Part shown: positions 42,962 through 51,448 of the stretch, piece after piece
How positions within the stretch are numbered: position 1 is the stretch's first letter
Layout of the letters: each line of letters opens with the position of its first letter
NCBI RefSeq assembly: GCF_002706795.1
Contig: NZ_CP017705.1
Span: 1,615,501-1,679,500, forward strand
DNA: 64,000 nt
Direction of reading: 5' to 3'
From: Brevibacillus laterosporus DSM 25
GTDB taxonomy: Bacteria > Bacillota > Bacilli > Brevibacillales > Brevibacillaceae
Translations under genes and position numbers: made by a program
Notes under the pieces: model-generated
Told to the model about the DNA's origin: nothing
The model's database searches: none
The model's input: the letters and a program-made list of their open reading frames with translations, nothing else

Positions 42962-44065
42962 TTAGCATACTGATATGTACTGTCCTATTGGTAAATATTC
43001 GCCCATCTGCATAGGAACCTGTTGACCAAGGGGGATATTTACTGCTGTGCATGGAAAACATGCCGATACCACCATATTGCGATAAATGACACCTTTTACT
43101 GGCTGGTTGCCCAAATCAACCCAATTGTAACCACGCTCTGGTATGGCAAAAGCGGGACGTGGAGCTCCAAAACCTACTAGTAATGTAGCAAATCCTTGTT
43201 CGTCCAATACAGTTTGGTAATCAGCTAACGTACAAATAGTAGCAGTCCCTACAGTAGAAACAAAGGACATGCTCCAATACCGCATATTTTCTAGTCCTGT
43301 AATGGACTGGTTATGGTACGTATCAGGAAACGTGGGAGCTTTCCATCTCAGACACAAATACTGAGCAGGCGAAGAGCAAAGGGACGCATACATATAACCT
43401 CCCTGCGGGTTTCCAAATAAAACGCGATTTTGCTTGTATGATGGCCGAGACCAGATTAGCACATTAGTTGTAGGCGTCAAAGGTACTGTTCGATTTCCTA
43501 TTGGTCTAGACGGCATAGTGCATAACTGACTGCTTTGTTGTAAAATTGCTTCCAAATCTAACGGCTTCGGATTTTTTACTCTGAGTCGTTTTCCGTCTTT
43601 TTTGCGCCTATAGGTGATTGTTGGTAGCTCCCCTCCTGCCTCGTCTGTCCCTTCACTTGCTACATAAATACGGTAGACTAAGATCCCCCATAAATTAGGT
43701 TGTCCATTAGGCAGTGCTCCAATAAAAAATGTATTATTTCCTACCCCTGGAACAAAGAGACATACATATTTCGGCGGTGGGGTGAACTGAAGCTTGAGTG
43801 TATAACTGCGATTCATAGCTTCCCAATTCGCATGTGGTTCGAACGTATTTACACACCCTTCGTTTGGAATTAGCATTTGATCAAACGCGCTTCCAATCAC
43901 CTGTTGATTGCATCCGTACACCGTATAAGACATATAACGTGAACAAGGATATTCTCCCTCAATAATGATCTCTACTTCAGGATCAACTACAAACGGATAG
44001 AAATAATACCTTGCATTACAATCAGGGTACAACGCATTTTCTTGAAAAGCCGTCCACTCACTCAT
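42962..44065 (-). CDS. Cysteine-rich protein of unknown function, distant DUF1254/DUF1214-like
   Basis: 367 residues, no signal peptide or membrane segment. Segments such as EGEYPCSRYMSYTVYGCNQQVIGSAFDQMLIPNEGCVNTFEP and ENMRYWSMSFVS recall the RYMSFTLYD...D.SL.P..GS.NPF pattern of DUF1214-type proteins, but the match is weak. Twelve cysteines spread along the chain, many in aromatic-Cys contexts (YPC, YGC, YVC, YLC, FPC), ending in SVC. AGGAGAGG before the ATG. Not in an obvious operon. Function not assigned. Confidence 0.65.
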   Translation of the reverse strand: MSEWTAFQENALYPDCNARYYFYPFVVDPEVEIIIEGEYPCSRYMSYTVYGCNQQVIGSAFDQMLIPNEGCVNTFEPHANWEAMNRSYTLKLQFTPPPKYVCLFVPGVGNNTFFIGALPNGQPNLWGILVYRIYVASEGTDEAGGELPTITYRRKKDGKRLRVKNPKPLDLEAILQQSSQLCTMPSRPIGNRTVPLTPTTNVLIWSRPSYKQNRVLFGNPQGGYMYASLCSSPAQYLCLRWKAPTFPDTYHNQSITGLENMRYWSMSFVSTVGTATICTLADYQTVLDEQGFATLLVGFGAPRPAFAIPERGYNWVDLGNQPVKGVIYRNMVVSACFPCTAVNIPLGQQVPMQMGEYLPIGQYISVC

Positions 44066-44295
44066 GATATTTCCTCTCCTCTTCCGAAAATGAACCGCTT
44101 TTGTTTACTTCCCCTCTCTTGTTGCTCAGCTTCGTGCAGATGATCCGATTCATGCATCCATCTCTTTTGATTTATTCACATACCTTATTTCGCATTCCTA
44201 ATAAAATAGATGCTCGTCCAATAAATCCGTCCAGAAATATGAGCCTTGGGCAGTAAAGGATAGAATGGCCATACGAATATTTTTCGGATATAAAT

Positions 44296-44329
44296 AAAGC
44301 CACAACTCAATGAATTGAATTGTGGCTTT
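44296..44329 (-). terminator. Terminator of the WG-repeat gene
   Basis: Fifteen-bp stem AAAGCCACAACTCAA / TTGAATTGTGGCTTT with one mismatch and a 4-base loop; minus strand ends in TTTATTTAT. Confidence 0.8.
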
Positions 44330-44344
44330 CTCCTATCTAGCTTG

Positions 44345-46450
44345 TTAATGGAACGACTTCCAAAATGCTCCCTGTGTATGAATAATTGACATAATATCTT
44401 TAAACGGAATGCGAAAAGTAGGAAATCCTGCAACATAAGGAGCGATTTCATAGGGAGCGAAATAGATATAAAGAGCGTCCTCTTTAATATAAAAGGGCTG
44501 GTTTGGTGCTATTCCTTTATAGGTATCAGGAAAAACATAGGAGTATTGTGGGTCTGTCTTTATCTTTTGACCGATAATGTCACTTAGCACCTTTACATAG
44601 TTACTAGTAGGCTTGAACAAATCTGGTAGTGTATAGAATTGTCCTGTAACTAAATCAATTGGGGTATATATCTGTGTAGGCATTCCATGCGCTGCACCAA
44701 ACGGATAGTTATAACCAAGTAGCTTTAATTGCACAAGCTGATTGTTAAAGAAATCAACGGAGAAGTCACCGAAATAATTATAATCTAGCTGGGCATTCTG
44801 ATCGATCGGCTTGATTTGAGATAAGCCTTTTAAACGCTTGTTTACCTGTTCCTGCGCCGCTTTGTTAGCCATTCCTTCTATTTGTGGATAGTAGACGAGA
44901 TAATCCTTGTTAGGATGATATATCTCTTCTTTGACCCGGTATTGCTTGGTAAGCGGAATGACCGTGTTTTGTGCGTAAATCAATGTGCCATTTGGCTTGT
45001 AATAACTTACACGTTGGTTCACATCAGCCTTAATTATGTCTCCCATTTTAGTAAGTGTTCCGGTCCCCTTAATAATTGGTAGATTCTTCACGGTCCTCCC
45101 TGAACGATCAATAAAGAAGGTGGTTTGTTCATTAGTCGCTGAAGCTACCCCATCCTGATAATTCTCTACTCTGTTGTATACGAATTCTGTCAAAAAACGG
45201 CCATCCTTATCAGCAATTGCATATGTAGAACCCATGTATGGTGCTTTGTTGTCTTTTAGAACGCCTACTGCTACCCGGTCTTCCCCTAGCATCTCAATAT
45301 CACTATACCCCGGCTTAATTTTGAATGCTCCCGTTTTATCAATCAGCCCCCATTTAAAAACGAAATCATCCACCGATGTATCTACTACAGCACGCCCTGA
45401 TTTGAATGCCTGTGCTGAAGTAAATTGCGGCTCAATGATTATTTTTTCTTGTTCATTCATATAGCCAAACGGTTCTTTTTCTTTCTGCTGAACAGCCATT
45501 AATCCATCGCTCAACGATCCGACAGTATGGTAGGGATACGTATGTAATACCTCCCCGTTACGACCTAAAAGAGCATATTGATTTTCTTTGATTTTAACAA
45601 CTGCCTTCCCGTCTATGAAATCATTGGCTTCTTCATATTTGTTGGGAATCACAATCTTACCTTCCAGATTGAGATAGCCATATCGGTAGTTCCCCTGTTC
45701 ATCTGTATCAGCAAATATTGCCCTACCATTTTGATACGTCCCGATATAAGAGTGAGGTTTGTCGCTCAACACTGTTCCCTTGTCATCTATCACCCAAAAG
45801 CCTTTGTCATCGATTACAGTTGCTCGACCTTCCGTAAACGAGTTAATTGAACTATATATAGGTTTTACAACGTACTGAGCTAATTCATTGATTAATCCGG
45901 TACCATTTGCGACTGAAACAATAGCAAGCCCGTTCTTTTGAAAAGGAAGAGCATACACAAATTGAGGACCGATTAAAAACTGTCCGCGCTCATTAATGTA
46001 GCCCCATTTCACTCCTTCCCTCGTACTCATGGATGCCGGATATAGAGCAATTGATTTTTGGTGTATTTGCATGCGAATATGTTGAATTAGATCATTCCAT
46101 TTCTCTACATAAGTAGATGATGATTTGATACGGATACCTGTCTCTATAGATTCAATCGCCATAGCAGGTAGATTTTCTTGTAATTGAGCCTTAGCTAGAC
46201 AATACCAATAGAGTGGATGAGCAGTCCCTTCCTGAAGTACCTGCCAACCACCGCAGTCTTGTTTTAGCATCACCAGTGAAATTCCCCCGTGCCATCTATA
46301 AGCAACAGCTGCCCCCATATTGCCTTCTTTGTCCATGTCGATAGCACGAACATAAGATGAATGATGAGGCTCCCTCATCGGCAAAACCTCTGCACCTTCT
46401 GGCAAATGGCTCCATGCCACCTCTAATACTTCCTGTTCCTCCCACATCAT
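44345..46450 (-). CDS. WG-repeat protein with C-terminal DUF3298 domain
   Basis: 701-residue protein. N-terminal part (1-135) with a TPR-like stretch; about eight WG (KWG) repeats of roughly 35 residues from 137 to 430, e.g. KWGYINERGQFLIGPQFVYALPF, GYLNLEGKIVIPNKYEEANDF, GYMNEQEKIIIEPQFTSAQAF, KWGLIDKTGAFKIKPGYSDIE; then a DUF3298/RsiV-like domain (about 500-695, FPTFRIPFKDI near the end). No signal peptide, so placement is unclear although DUF3298 is usually extracytoplasmic. Monocistronic, AGGAGG before the ATG. Probably a protein-interaction scaffold; function unknown. Confidence 0.82.
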   Translation of the reverse strand: MMWEEQEVLEVAWSHLPEGAEVLPMREPHHSSYVRAIDMDKEGNMGAAVAYRWHGGISLVMLKQDCGGWQVLQEGTAHPLYWYCLAKAQLQENLPAMAIESIETGIRIKSSSTYVEKWNDLIQHIRMQIHQKSIALYPASMSTREGVKWGYINERGQFLIGPQFVYALPFQKNGLAIVSVANGTGLINELAQYVVKPIYSSINSFTEGRATVIDDKGFWVIDDKGTVLSDKPHSYIGTYQNGRAIFADTDEQGNYRYGYLNLEGKIVIPNKYEEANDFIDGKAVVKIKENQYALLGRNGEVLHTYPYHTVGSLSDGLMAVQQKEKEPFGYMNEQEKIIIEPQFTSAQAFKSGRAVVDTSVDDFVFKWGLIDKTGAFKIKPGYSDIEMLGEDRVAVGVLKDNKAPYMGSTYAIADKDGRFLTEFVYNRVENYQDGVASATNEQTTFFIDRSGRTVKNLPIIKGTGTLTKMGDIIKADVNQRVSYYKPNGTLIYAQNTVIPLTKQYRVKEEIYHPNKDYLVYYPQIEGMANKAAQEQVNKRLKGLSQIKPIDQNAQLDYNYFGDFSVDFFNNQLVQLKLLGYNYPFGAAHGMPTQIYTPIDLVTGQFYTLPDLFKPTSNYVKVLSDIIGQKIKTDPQYSYVFPDTYKGIAPNQPFYIKEDALYIYFAPYEIAPYVAGFPTFRIPFKDIMSIIHTQGAFWKSFH

Positions 46451-46516
46451 GAGGCACCCTCCTCTAGTTGTGTTTTTGATATTCTATGTATCAGAGAATG
46501 CAACGTGCCCAAACAA

Positions 46517-46559
46517 AAAAGCATCTGTCACAGCAAAAACGCTAGAAACAGATGCTTTT
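46517..46559 (-). terminator. Terminator of the hydrolase gene
   Basis: Twelve-bp stem AAAAGCATCTGT / ACAGATGCTTTT with inner AGC/GCT pairing, 54 bases after the stop codon; T-rich on the minus strand. Confidence 0.85.
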
Positions 46560-46612
46560 AACACTAATTTTTAATTTTTTGGAGGAAGATATCTAAACAC
46601 ACAACTGCTTTC

Positions 46613-47566
46613 CTAGAGTACCTTTTCAATAAAATTCTTTACACGCTCTTGATACTCTGCTTTTGCTACGGTAAATGATTTCGTGTGCCCTGCTCCAGGT
46701 ACTATCCAGAGTTGTTTCTCTCCTTGTGCAGCGTCAAAGATTCGATATGCCATCTCTGTTGGTACCAGCTTATCCTGATCACCATGGATGATAAATAATG
46801 GTCGAGTATTCTTCTTGACTTGCTCTATGGGAGACACTTCTTCAAACGAATAGCCTGCCCGTAGCTTAGTAGTCCAACTCGTTGTTTGCATAAGCGGGAA
46901 AGTCGGCAACTGATACAAATGCTTCAATTGATAGGCCAATTCCTCAGTCATAGTGGTAAATCCACTATCCTCGATAATTCCTTTTACCTCAGGTGGCAGC
47001 TCCTCTCCGCTAGTCATTAAGACTGTGGCTCCACCCATGGAGACGCCATGCAAGAAAATATGCTTGGCTTTTGCCTGTTTCGTTAACATTTTAATCCAGC
47101 CCAGATAGTCTTTACGATCATGCCAGCCATATCCGACATAGTCGCCTTCACTATTACCATGCCCACGAGCATCCGGCATTAACACCTGAAAGCCCAAGTC
47201 ATGATAGAACTTTGCGTAGTTTTTCATGTCTTCCCCTTTGCGACGGTAGCCATGAGCTAAAATGACTGCCTTGTCACTAGGTTGTTCACTTGGTATGTAA
47301 GTAGCTTTTAGTTTCAATCCGTCGAATGAGGTTTGCTCTAGACTGCCTTTTTCCTGCTTTTTGTACCATTCCTCTACGTTGATTTTATCCTGTTCCACTG
47401 CTGCATTTACAGGGGTAGCGGAAGCCTCTTGTTCACCAGAATACAGCGTGACTTGACCACCACGACTGATGCTGATTTGATAAAAATAGCTACTAGCGGC
47501 AATGATCGCAATAAAAAAGAAAGCCACGATTGAGCCACAAGTAATCATGATTCGGCGTTTGTTCAT
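46613..47566 (-). CDS. Membrane-anchored alpha/beta hydrolase (YqkD-like)
   Basis: 317-residue serine hydrolase with one N-terminal membrane anchor (about 7-30) and an outward catalytic domain. Nucleophile elbow GVSMGG (Ser176), oxyanion region LAHGYRRKGEDM, acid HGDQD (about 261-265) and His294 in GAGHTKSF. FQVLMPDARGHGNSEGDYVGYGWHDRKD is typical of the BEM46/YqkD group. AGAGGAG before the ATG. Single gene with terminator. Substrate unknown (esterase or peptidase). Confidence 0.87.
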   Translation of the reverse strand: MNKRRIMITCGSIVAFFFIAIIAASSYFYQISISRGGQVTLYSGEQEASATPVNAAVEQDKINVEEWYKKQEKGSLEQTSFDGLKLKATYIPSEQPSDKAVILAHGYRRKGEDMKNYAKFYHDLGFQVLMPDARGHGNSEGDYVGYGWHDRKDYLGWIKMLTKQAKAKHIFLHGVSMGGATVLMTSGEELPPEVKGIIEDSGFTTMTEELAYQLKHLYQLPTFPLMQTTSWTTKLRAGYSFEEVSPIEQVKKNTRPLFIIHGDQDKLVPTEMAYRIFDAAQGEKQLWIVPGAGHTKSFTVAKAEYQERVKNFIEKVL

Positions 47567-47750
47567 GCGTGTTTCTCCTCTAAAGTAAGCTTATTTATGT
47601 TATTACAGGTTGGTTCGATGTCACATTTCATTGAAATAGATATCAATACCAATTAATTCTATAAAAAATAACAAATCCCTCTGAATAAACATAAAGTAAA
47701 AGCAACTGATACCCCTATCACATGCTTTTATTCCTTTACATAAGATGCGG

Positions 47751-47924
47751 TTATTCCCAGCTACCGTATTTTTGTCTGAGATTGTTACATGTAACTAACC
47801 CTTTTTGTAGAGAAATAGGGCATATTCCATTATATTTTTTAATCTCACTATTGATGCCTGCAATCTTTTGCTGTATATAATCTTCGCTCGCGTCTTGATC
47901 CATGAGTCCTATCGCTTGTTTCAT
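47751..47924 (-). CDS. Small ORF, 57 aa, unknown (possible gene remnant)
   Basis: Open from an in-frame TAG near 47976 to a TAA at 47751. From the ATG: MKQAIGLMDQDASEDYIQQK followed by IAGINSEIKKYNGICPISLQ and ending LRQKYGSWE. Charged and helical-looking, with two cysteines. AGGGAGGA lies 15 bases upstream of the ATG and 12 bases before an in-frame TTG at 47927, so translation is doubtful. May be the tail of a lost gene. The rest of 47567-48070 shows only the terminator at 48030-48060. Confidence 0.35.
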   Translation of the reverse strand: MKQAIGLMDQDASEDYIQQKIAGINSEIKKYNGICPISLQKGLVTCNNLRQKYGSWE

Positions 47925-48029
47925 CAAATCTAAAGTGATTCCTCCCTCTTTACTAAACTGTTTTACCTTGTAGTACTATCTACCATCCCTTTCTACATAA
48001 ATATTTCCATTCCTTTTTTCAATAAACAA

Positions 48030-48060
48030 AAAGCCATGCGCAGGATTTTCGCATGACTTT
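48030..48060 (-). terminator. Terminator of the siderophore importer operon
   Basis: Stem AAAGTCATGCG / CGCATGGCTTT (one G-T-type mismatch) followed by TTGTTTATTG on the minus strand, 10 bases after the receptor stop. Confidence 0.8.
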
Positions 48061-48070
48061 CTGCTTTTGC

Positions 48071-49000
48071 CTATTTACTAAAGATTTCCTCAGCGTTATC
48101 CAACGCCATTTTCGCACCAAGTGCTGAATAGTCCAGCCATGGTTGTTCAGGAATCATGTAGACGTGGTTTGCTTTCACAGCTTTTAAATCTTTCCAGATC
48201 GGATTGCTCTGTAATTGCTCAAATACCTTATCGGCTCCACCTCTATTGTTCACAATAACAAAGATGGCATCTGCATCAAAATCAGGCAGTACCTCTTGAG
48301 AAATCACTTCAAAAGCTTTCTTTTTATTAAGCTTCTCTACACCGTTGGCAGGTTTCAAGCCTAAATCATCGTATAGAAGAGGTCCCATTGGTCGTCTCGT
48401 ACTAAACACACGTAGCTCTTTCCCCGTTACTCGAATTCCCATCACGGTACCATCGCCGATTTTGTTATGTACGAGCTGTTTCACACGTTCAGCCTGTGCT
48501 TCGTAATCTTTAATAAAGGTTTCCGCTTGTTGTTCTCGGTCGACAAGCTTCCCTACTTTTTTCAAAGCATCCCGCCATGTTCCATCATCTAGGTTAAAGG
48601 AATGCGTTTCAGTAATTTTTTTAAACTTAGACAAATCATTCCCTGCATATTGTTGATCTACATAAATCACATCTGGCTTTAATGCTAAAAGAGCTTCCAT
48701 ATCAGGGTCTGCTACTACACCTAATGGTTTCGTATCCTTCAAGCGATCAGCTACGTGAGGCAAGAAGGATTTTAAATCACCACCAATTACAGAACCAACT
48801 GGAGTAATTCCTAGTGCTAGCAGGTTATTCGTCAAATGAATTGACATAGAGGCAATCCGAGGCTCTTTCTTATCTGCCGGTTGCTCAGCTGTTTGCCCTT
48901 TTGTCGACTCTGTATGATTCGATTGCGATGTGCTTTGACCGCAAGCAGATAATACAAAAATAGATAGAATACACATAAAAATCATTAATTTCTCTTTCAT
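48071..49000 (-). CDS. Fe3+-siderophore-binding lipoprotein
   Basis: 309-residue receptor of the FecB/FhuD (class III) type. Lipoprotein signal MKEKLMIFMCILSIFVLSAC, then RIASMSIHLTNNLLALGITPVGSVIGGD, LLALKPDVIYVD, the long inter-lobe helix and LGLKPANGVEKLNKKKAFEVISQEVLPDFDADAIFV. The frame is open from 49063, but AGAAGGAG before 49000 and the lipoprotein signal fix the start. Third gene after two permease genes. Ligand cannot be read. Confidence 0.9.
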   Translation of the reverse strand: MKEKLMIFMCILSIFVLSACGQSTSQSNHTESTKGQTAEQPADKKEPRIASMSIHLTNNLLALGITPVGSVIGGDLKSFLPHVADRLKDTKPLGVVADPDMEALLALKPDVIYVDQQYAGNDLSKFKKITETHSFNLDDGTWRDALKKVGKLVDREQQAETFIKDYEAQAERVKQLVHNKIGDGTVMGIRVTGKELRVFSTRRPMGPLLYDDLGLKPANGVEKLNKKKAFEVISQEVLPDFDADAIFVIVNNRGGADKVFEQLQSNPIWKDLKAVKANHVYMIPEQPWLDYSALGAKMALDNAEEIFSK

Positions 49001-49022
49001 TTTTTCTCCTTCTGAAAATGAT

Positions 49023-50039
49023 TTATTTTGTTTTACATAATACGTATAAAAAATAGGGAGCACCTACAGCGGCTACTACTACACCTGCCGGGATCGCATT
49101 CGGTTGAAAAATGGAACGACCAATCGTATCTGCAATCACCAAAATGACCAATCCAACAAGACCTGCTATCGGTAGCAAATGCTGATGCAATGGCCCAACA
49201 AGTCGACGAGCCAGATGAGGGGCTACTAAGCCAATAAAACCAATTCCTCCCGCCATCGAAACACTAGCACACGATAGGGCTACAGCTGTCCCCAGTAACA
49301 ATAATCGTTTACGGTTCACAGCAGTCCCAATTCCCATTGCTACTTCATCCCCAAGCGAGAAAGCATTGAGTGCTTTTGATTGGGCGAGTGCATATGGAGT
49401 AAATATCAGTATCCATGGCAGCAATGCCACCACATTGATCCAATCTCGTCCCCAGACATTACCGACCAGCCATCTAGAAGTAAAAGCATATGTCGTTTCA
49501 TCTAAGGCAAGTGAGAGAAACAGCGTAATGGCACTGAAGCCAGCTGTAATGGCAATACCAACCAGTATGAGGCGAATAGGCAGTAACCCTTTATGCCGAT
49601 CATAAGCAAGGAGCATGATCAGTACCGCAGTCACTACCCCACCTAGAAAGGTAAACAGTGGGATCAGTAAGGCAGAGGTTCCTTTTAATGATTGAAAAAA
49701 ACTAACAAAGATCATCAATCCAAAAGAAGCTCCTGCATGAAGCCCCAGAATCCCCGGATCTGCCAGTGAATTACGGGATAACCCTTGCAGAATAGCTCCA
49801 GAAACCCCTAAGCCCACACCAGCAAGCATCGTGACAACAATACGGGGAAGACGGTATTCAAATAAAACCATCATATCCTCTTGACTACCATTGCCAATAA
49901 AGGCTTGTAAAACAGTTAAAGGAGCAAGTCGGATAGAGCCTGTATTGAGACTGATAAGAATGATGACTAAACTAATAAACACCAGGATGACTCCGACCAT
50001 CCCTGCTCGCCTTTCTCTACTGAGAATTCGCTGTTCCAT
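49023..50039 (-). CDS. Siderophore ABC permease, FecCD family (second)
   Basis: 338-residue permease with about nine to ten helices. Family marks: LPRIVVTMLAGVGLGVSGAILQGLSRNSLADPGILGLHAGASFG and GGIGFIGLVAPHLARRLVGPLHQHLLPIAGLVGLVILVIADTIGR. AAAGGAG before the ATG, which directly follows the stop of the first permease. Pairs with it as a heterodimer. Confidence 0.92.
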   Translation of the reverse strand: MEQRILSRERRAGMVGVILVFISLVIILISLNTGSIRLAPLTVLQAFIGNGSQEDMMVLFEYRLPRIVVTMLAGVGLGVSGAILQGLSRNSLADPGILGLHAGASFGLMIFVSFFQSLKGTSALLIPLFTFLGGVVTAVLIMLLAYDRHKGLLPIRLILVGIAITAGFSAITLFLSLALDETTYAFTSRWLVGNVWGRDWINVVALLPWILIFTPYALAQSKALNAFSLGDEVAMGIGTAVNRKRLLLLGTAVALSCASVSMAGGIGFIGLVAPHLARRLVGPLHQHLLPIAGLVGLVILVIADTIGRSIFQPNAIPAGVVVAAVGAPYFLYVLCKTK

Positions 50040-51071
50040 TTATAAGCCTCTCCTTTCTTTGCGGGCAAGGTAAAGAAAGAAAGGAACACCGACAAGTGCA
50101 ACCATTACGCCAATTGCTAACTCTCTAGGCGGATTTATTGTCCTTGCTCCTAAGTCAGCTACTACTAACAGGATTGCCCCTAAAAGAGCTGACATTGGAA
50201 TAATATATCGATAATTAACTCCTACTAGCTTTCGGGAAATATGCGGAATCACTAAGCCTACAAATCCAATTGAACCAACAGCTGAAACGGATACCCCAGC
50301 AAGCAGTACAGCAATCGCCATTCCAAGTAAACGAATCTGCTTTGTATGAACACCCAAATTATCTGCAACGTCGTCGCCTAATGAGAGTAAGGATACAGAA
50401 CGTCCCAATAGAAAAGCACATAAAATGGCAATCAAGATAACCGGCACCAGTACAGTAAGATGAGACCATCTCACCCCAGAGACACCCCCAGCATACCAAA
50501 AGGCCAAATCTTGACTCAAATCATAATAAATAGCGATTCCAGAACTAAGTGAATGTAAAAAGGCTGCAACAACCGCCCCTGCGATCGTTAAACGCAACGG
50601 TGTTAGCCCTCCAGCTACCTGTGATCCCAGTAAAAAGATGAGTATGGTACTAAGCACGGCTCCTAGAAATGACATAATCATCAAGCTCGTGTAAGACAAA
50701 CTTGGCAAAAATGCAAAACTGATTGCTACAACAAACGTAGCGCCTGCATTAATCCCCAAAATTCCTGCATCAGCCAGTGGGTTACGAGTAACTCCCTGCA
50801 TCAACGCTCCTGCAACTGCGAACGCTGCTCCAACAACGGCCGCCCCAATCACACGTGGCAACCGCATTTCATGAACGATTTGATGTGTCGTCAGCTCCGG
50901 ATTATAAGAAGTAATGGCCGTCCATACCGTACTCAGTGTCAAATCCTTTGCACCAAATGAAATAGCTACAAACATAGAAGCAACTAAACCGACAAGCGAC
51001 AAGATAAACAACACCCCAATGAGTAAGGGTCCCCATCTTGCTGTTGTTTTTATCACAAGCTTATTCAACAA
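50040..51071 (-). CDS. Siderophore ABC permease, FecCD family (first)
   Basis: 343-residue permease: LPRVIGAAVVGAAFAVAGALMQGVTRNPLADAGILGINAGATF and GSIGFVGLVIPHISRKLVGVNYRYIIPMSALLGAILLVVADLGARTI. The start appears to be TTG (two TTG codons in a row at 51071 and 51068) 8 bases after AGGAG; no ATG is available nearby. First gene of the importer operon, behind a Fur box. No ATPase gene follows, so it must borrow one encoded elsewhere, as several B. subtilis importers use YusV. Confidence 0.9.
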   Translation of the reverse strand: MLNKLVIKTTARWGPLLIGVLFILSLVGLVASMFVAISFGAKDLTLSTVWTAITSYNPELTTHQIVHEMRLPRVIGAAVVGAAFAVAGALMQGVTRNPLADAGILGINAGATFVVAISFAFLPSLSYTSLMIMSFLGAVLSTILIFLLGSQVAGGLTPLRLTIAGAVVAAFLHSLSSGIAIYYDLSQDLAFWYAGGVSGVRWSHLTVLVPVILIAILCAFLLGRSVSLLSLGDDVADNLGVHTKQIRLLGMAIAVLLAGVSVSAVGSIGFVGLVIPHISRKLVGVNYRYIIPMSALLGAILLVVADLGARTINPPRELAIGVMVALVGVPFFLYLARKERRGL

Positions 51072-51133
51072 AATTCCTTCTCCTACAAACGATTTCTTGT
51101 TTGAATTTTATGTACCACGAGTTTACTTAACGG

Positions 51134-51154
51134 TGAAAATGATAATTATTTTCA
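51134..51154. promoter_or_regulatory. Fur box of the siderophore importer operon
   Basis: TGAAAATGATAATTATTTTCA contains TGATAATTATTTTCA (51140-51154), one mismatch to the 7-1-7 core, and overlaps a second near-match, giving the classical 19-21-bp Fur palindrome. It lies 63 bp before the first permease start. Confidence 0.88.
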
Positions 51155-51287
51155 GTTGTGATTATAGCTTGGTTCTTTATGAAAAATCAAGAAAAAATAT
51201 AAGCACAATCTTTTTTTGATTTTTGTGAAAGTTGTTCTGTCCTGTTATCTATGGAGTATAAAACCCTTCCCTTGTTTCGATTAAAAG

Positions 51288-51311
51288 ACCCAGTACCTTT
51301 TGGCACTGGGT
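51288..51311 (-). terminator. Possible terminator after the VanS-like kinase
   Basis: Stem ACCCAGTACC / GGCACTGGGT (one mismatch, 4-base loop), minus strand followed by CTTTTAAT. Weak T-tract and 138 bases from the stop, so uncertain. No other element seen in 51072-51448 besides the Fur box. Confidence 0.5.
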
Positions 51312-51448
51312 TCATAGGGAAAGAAACAGGATTGCCTATACAGAATTCCACACATGAAGGATCGTCGCATTCCTCTACTTTGTTACTTTCAATACCTTAT
51401 CTAACACGTCGGCATCTGTATCAAGTGTTTCAATTCTATCAATCTGTT

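Noticed and set aside
44185-44451. 88-codon minus-strand ORF at the end of the WG-repeat gene
   Set aside because: Overlaps the WG gene end and crosses its terminator hairpin; no ribosome binding site.
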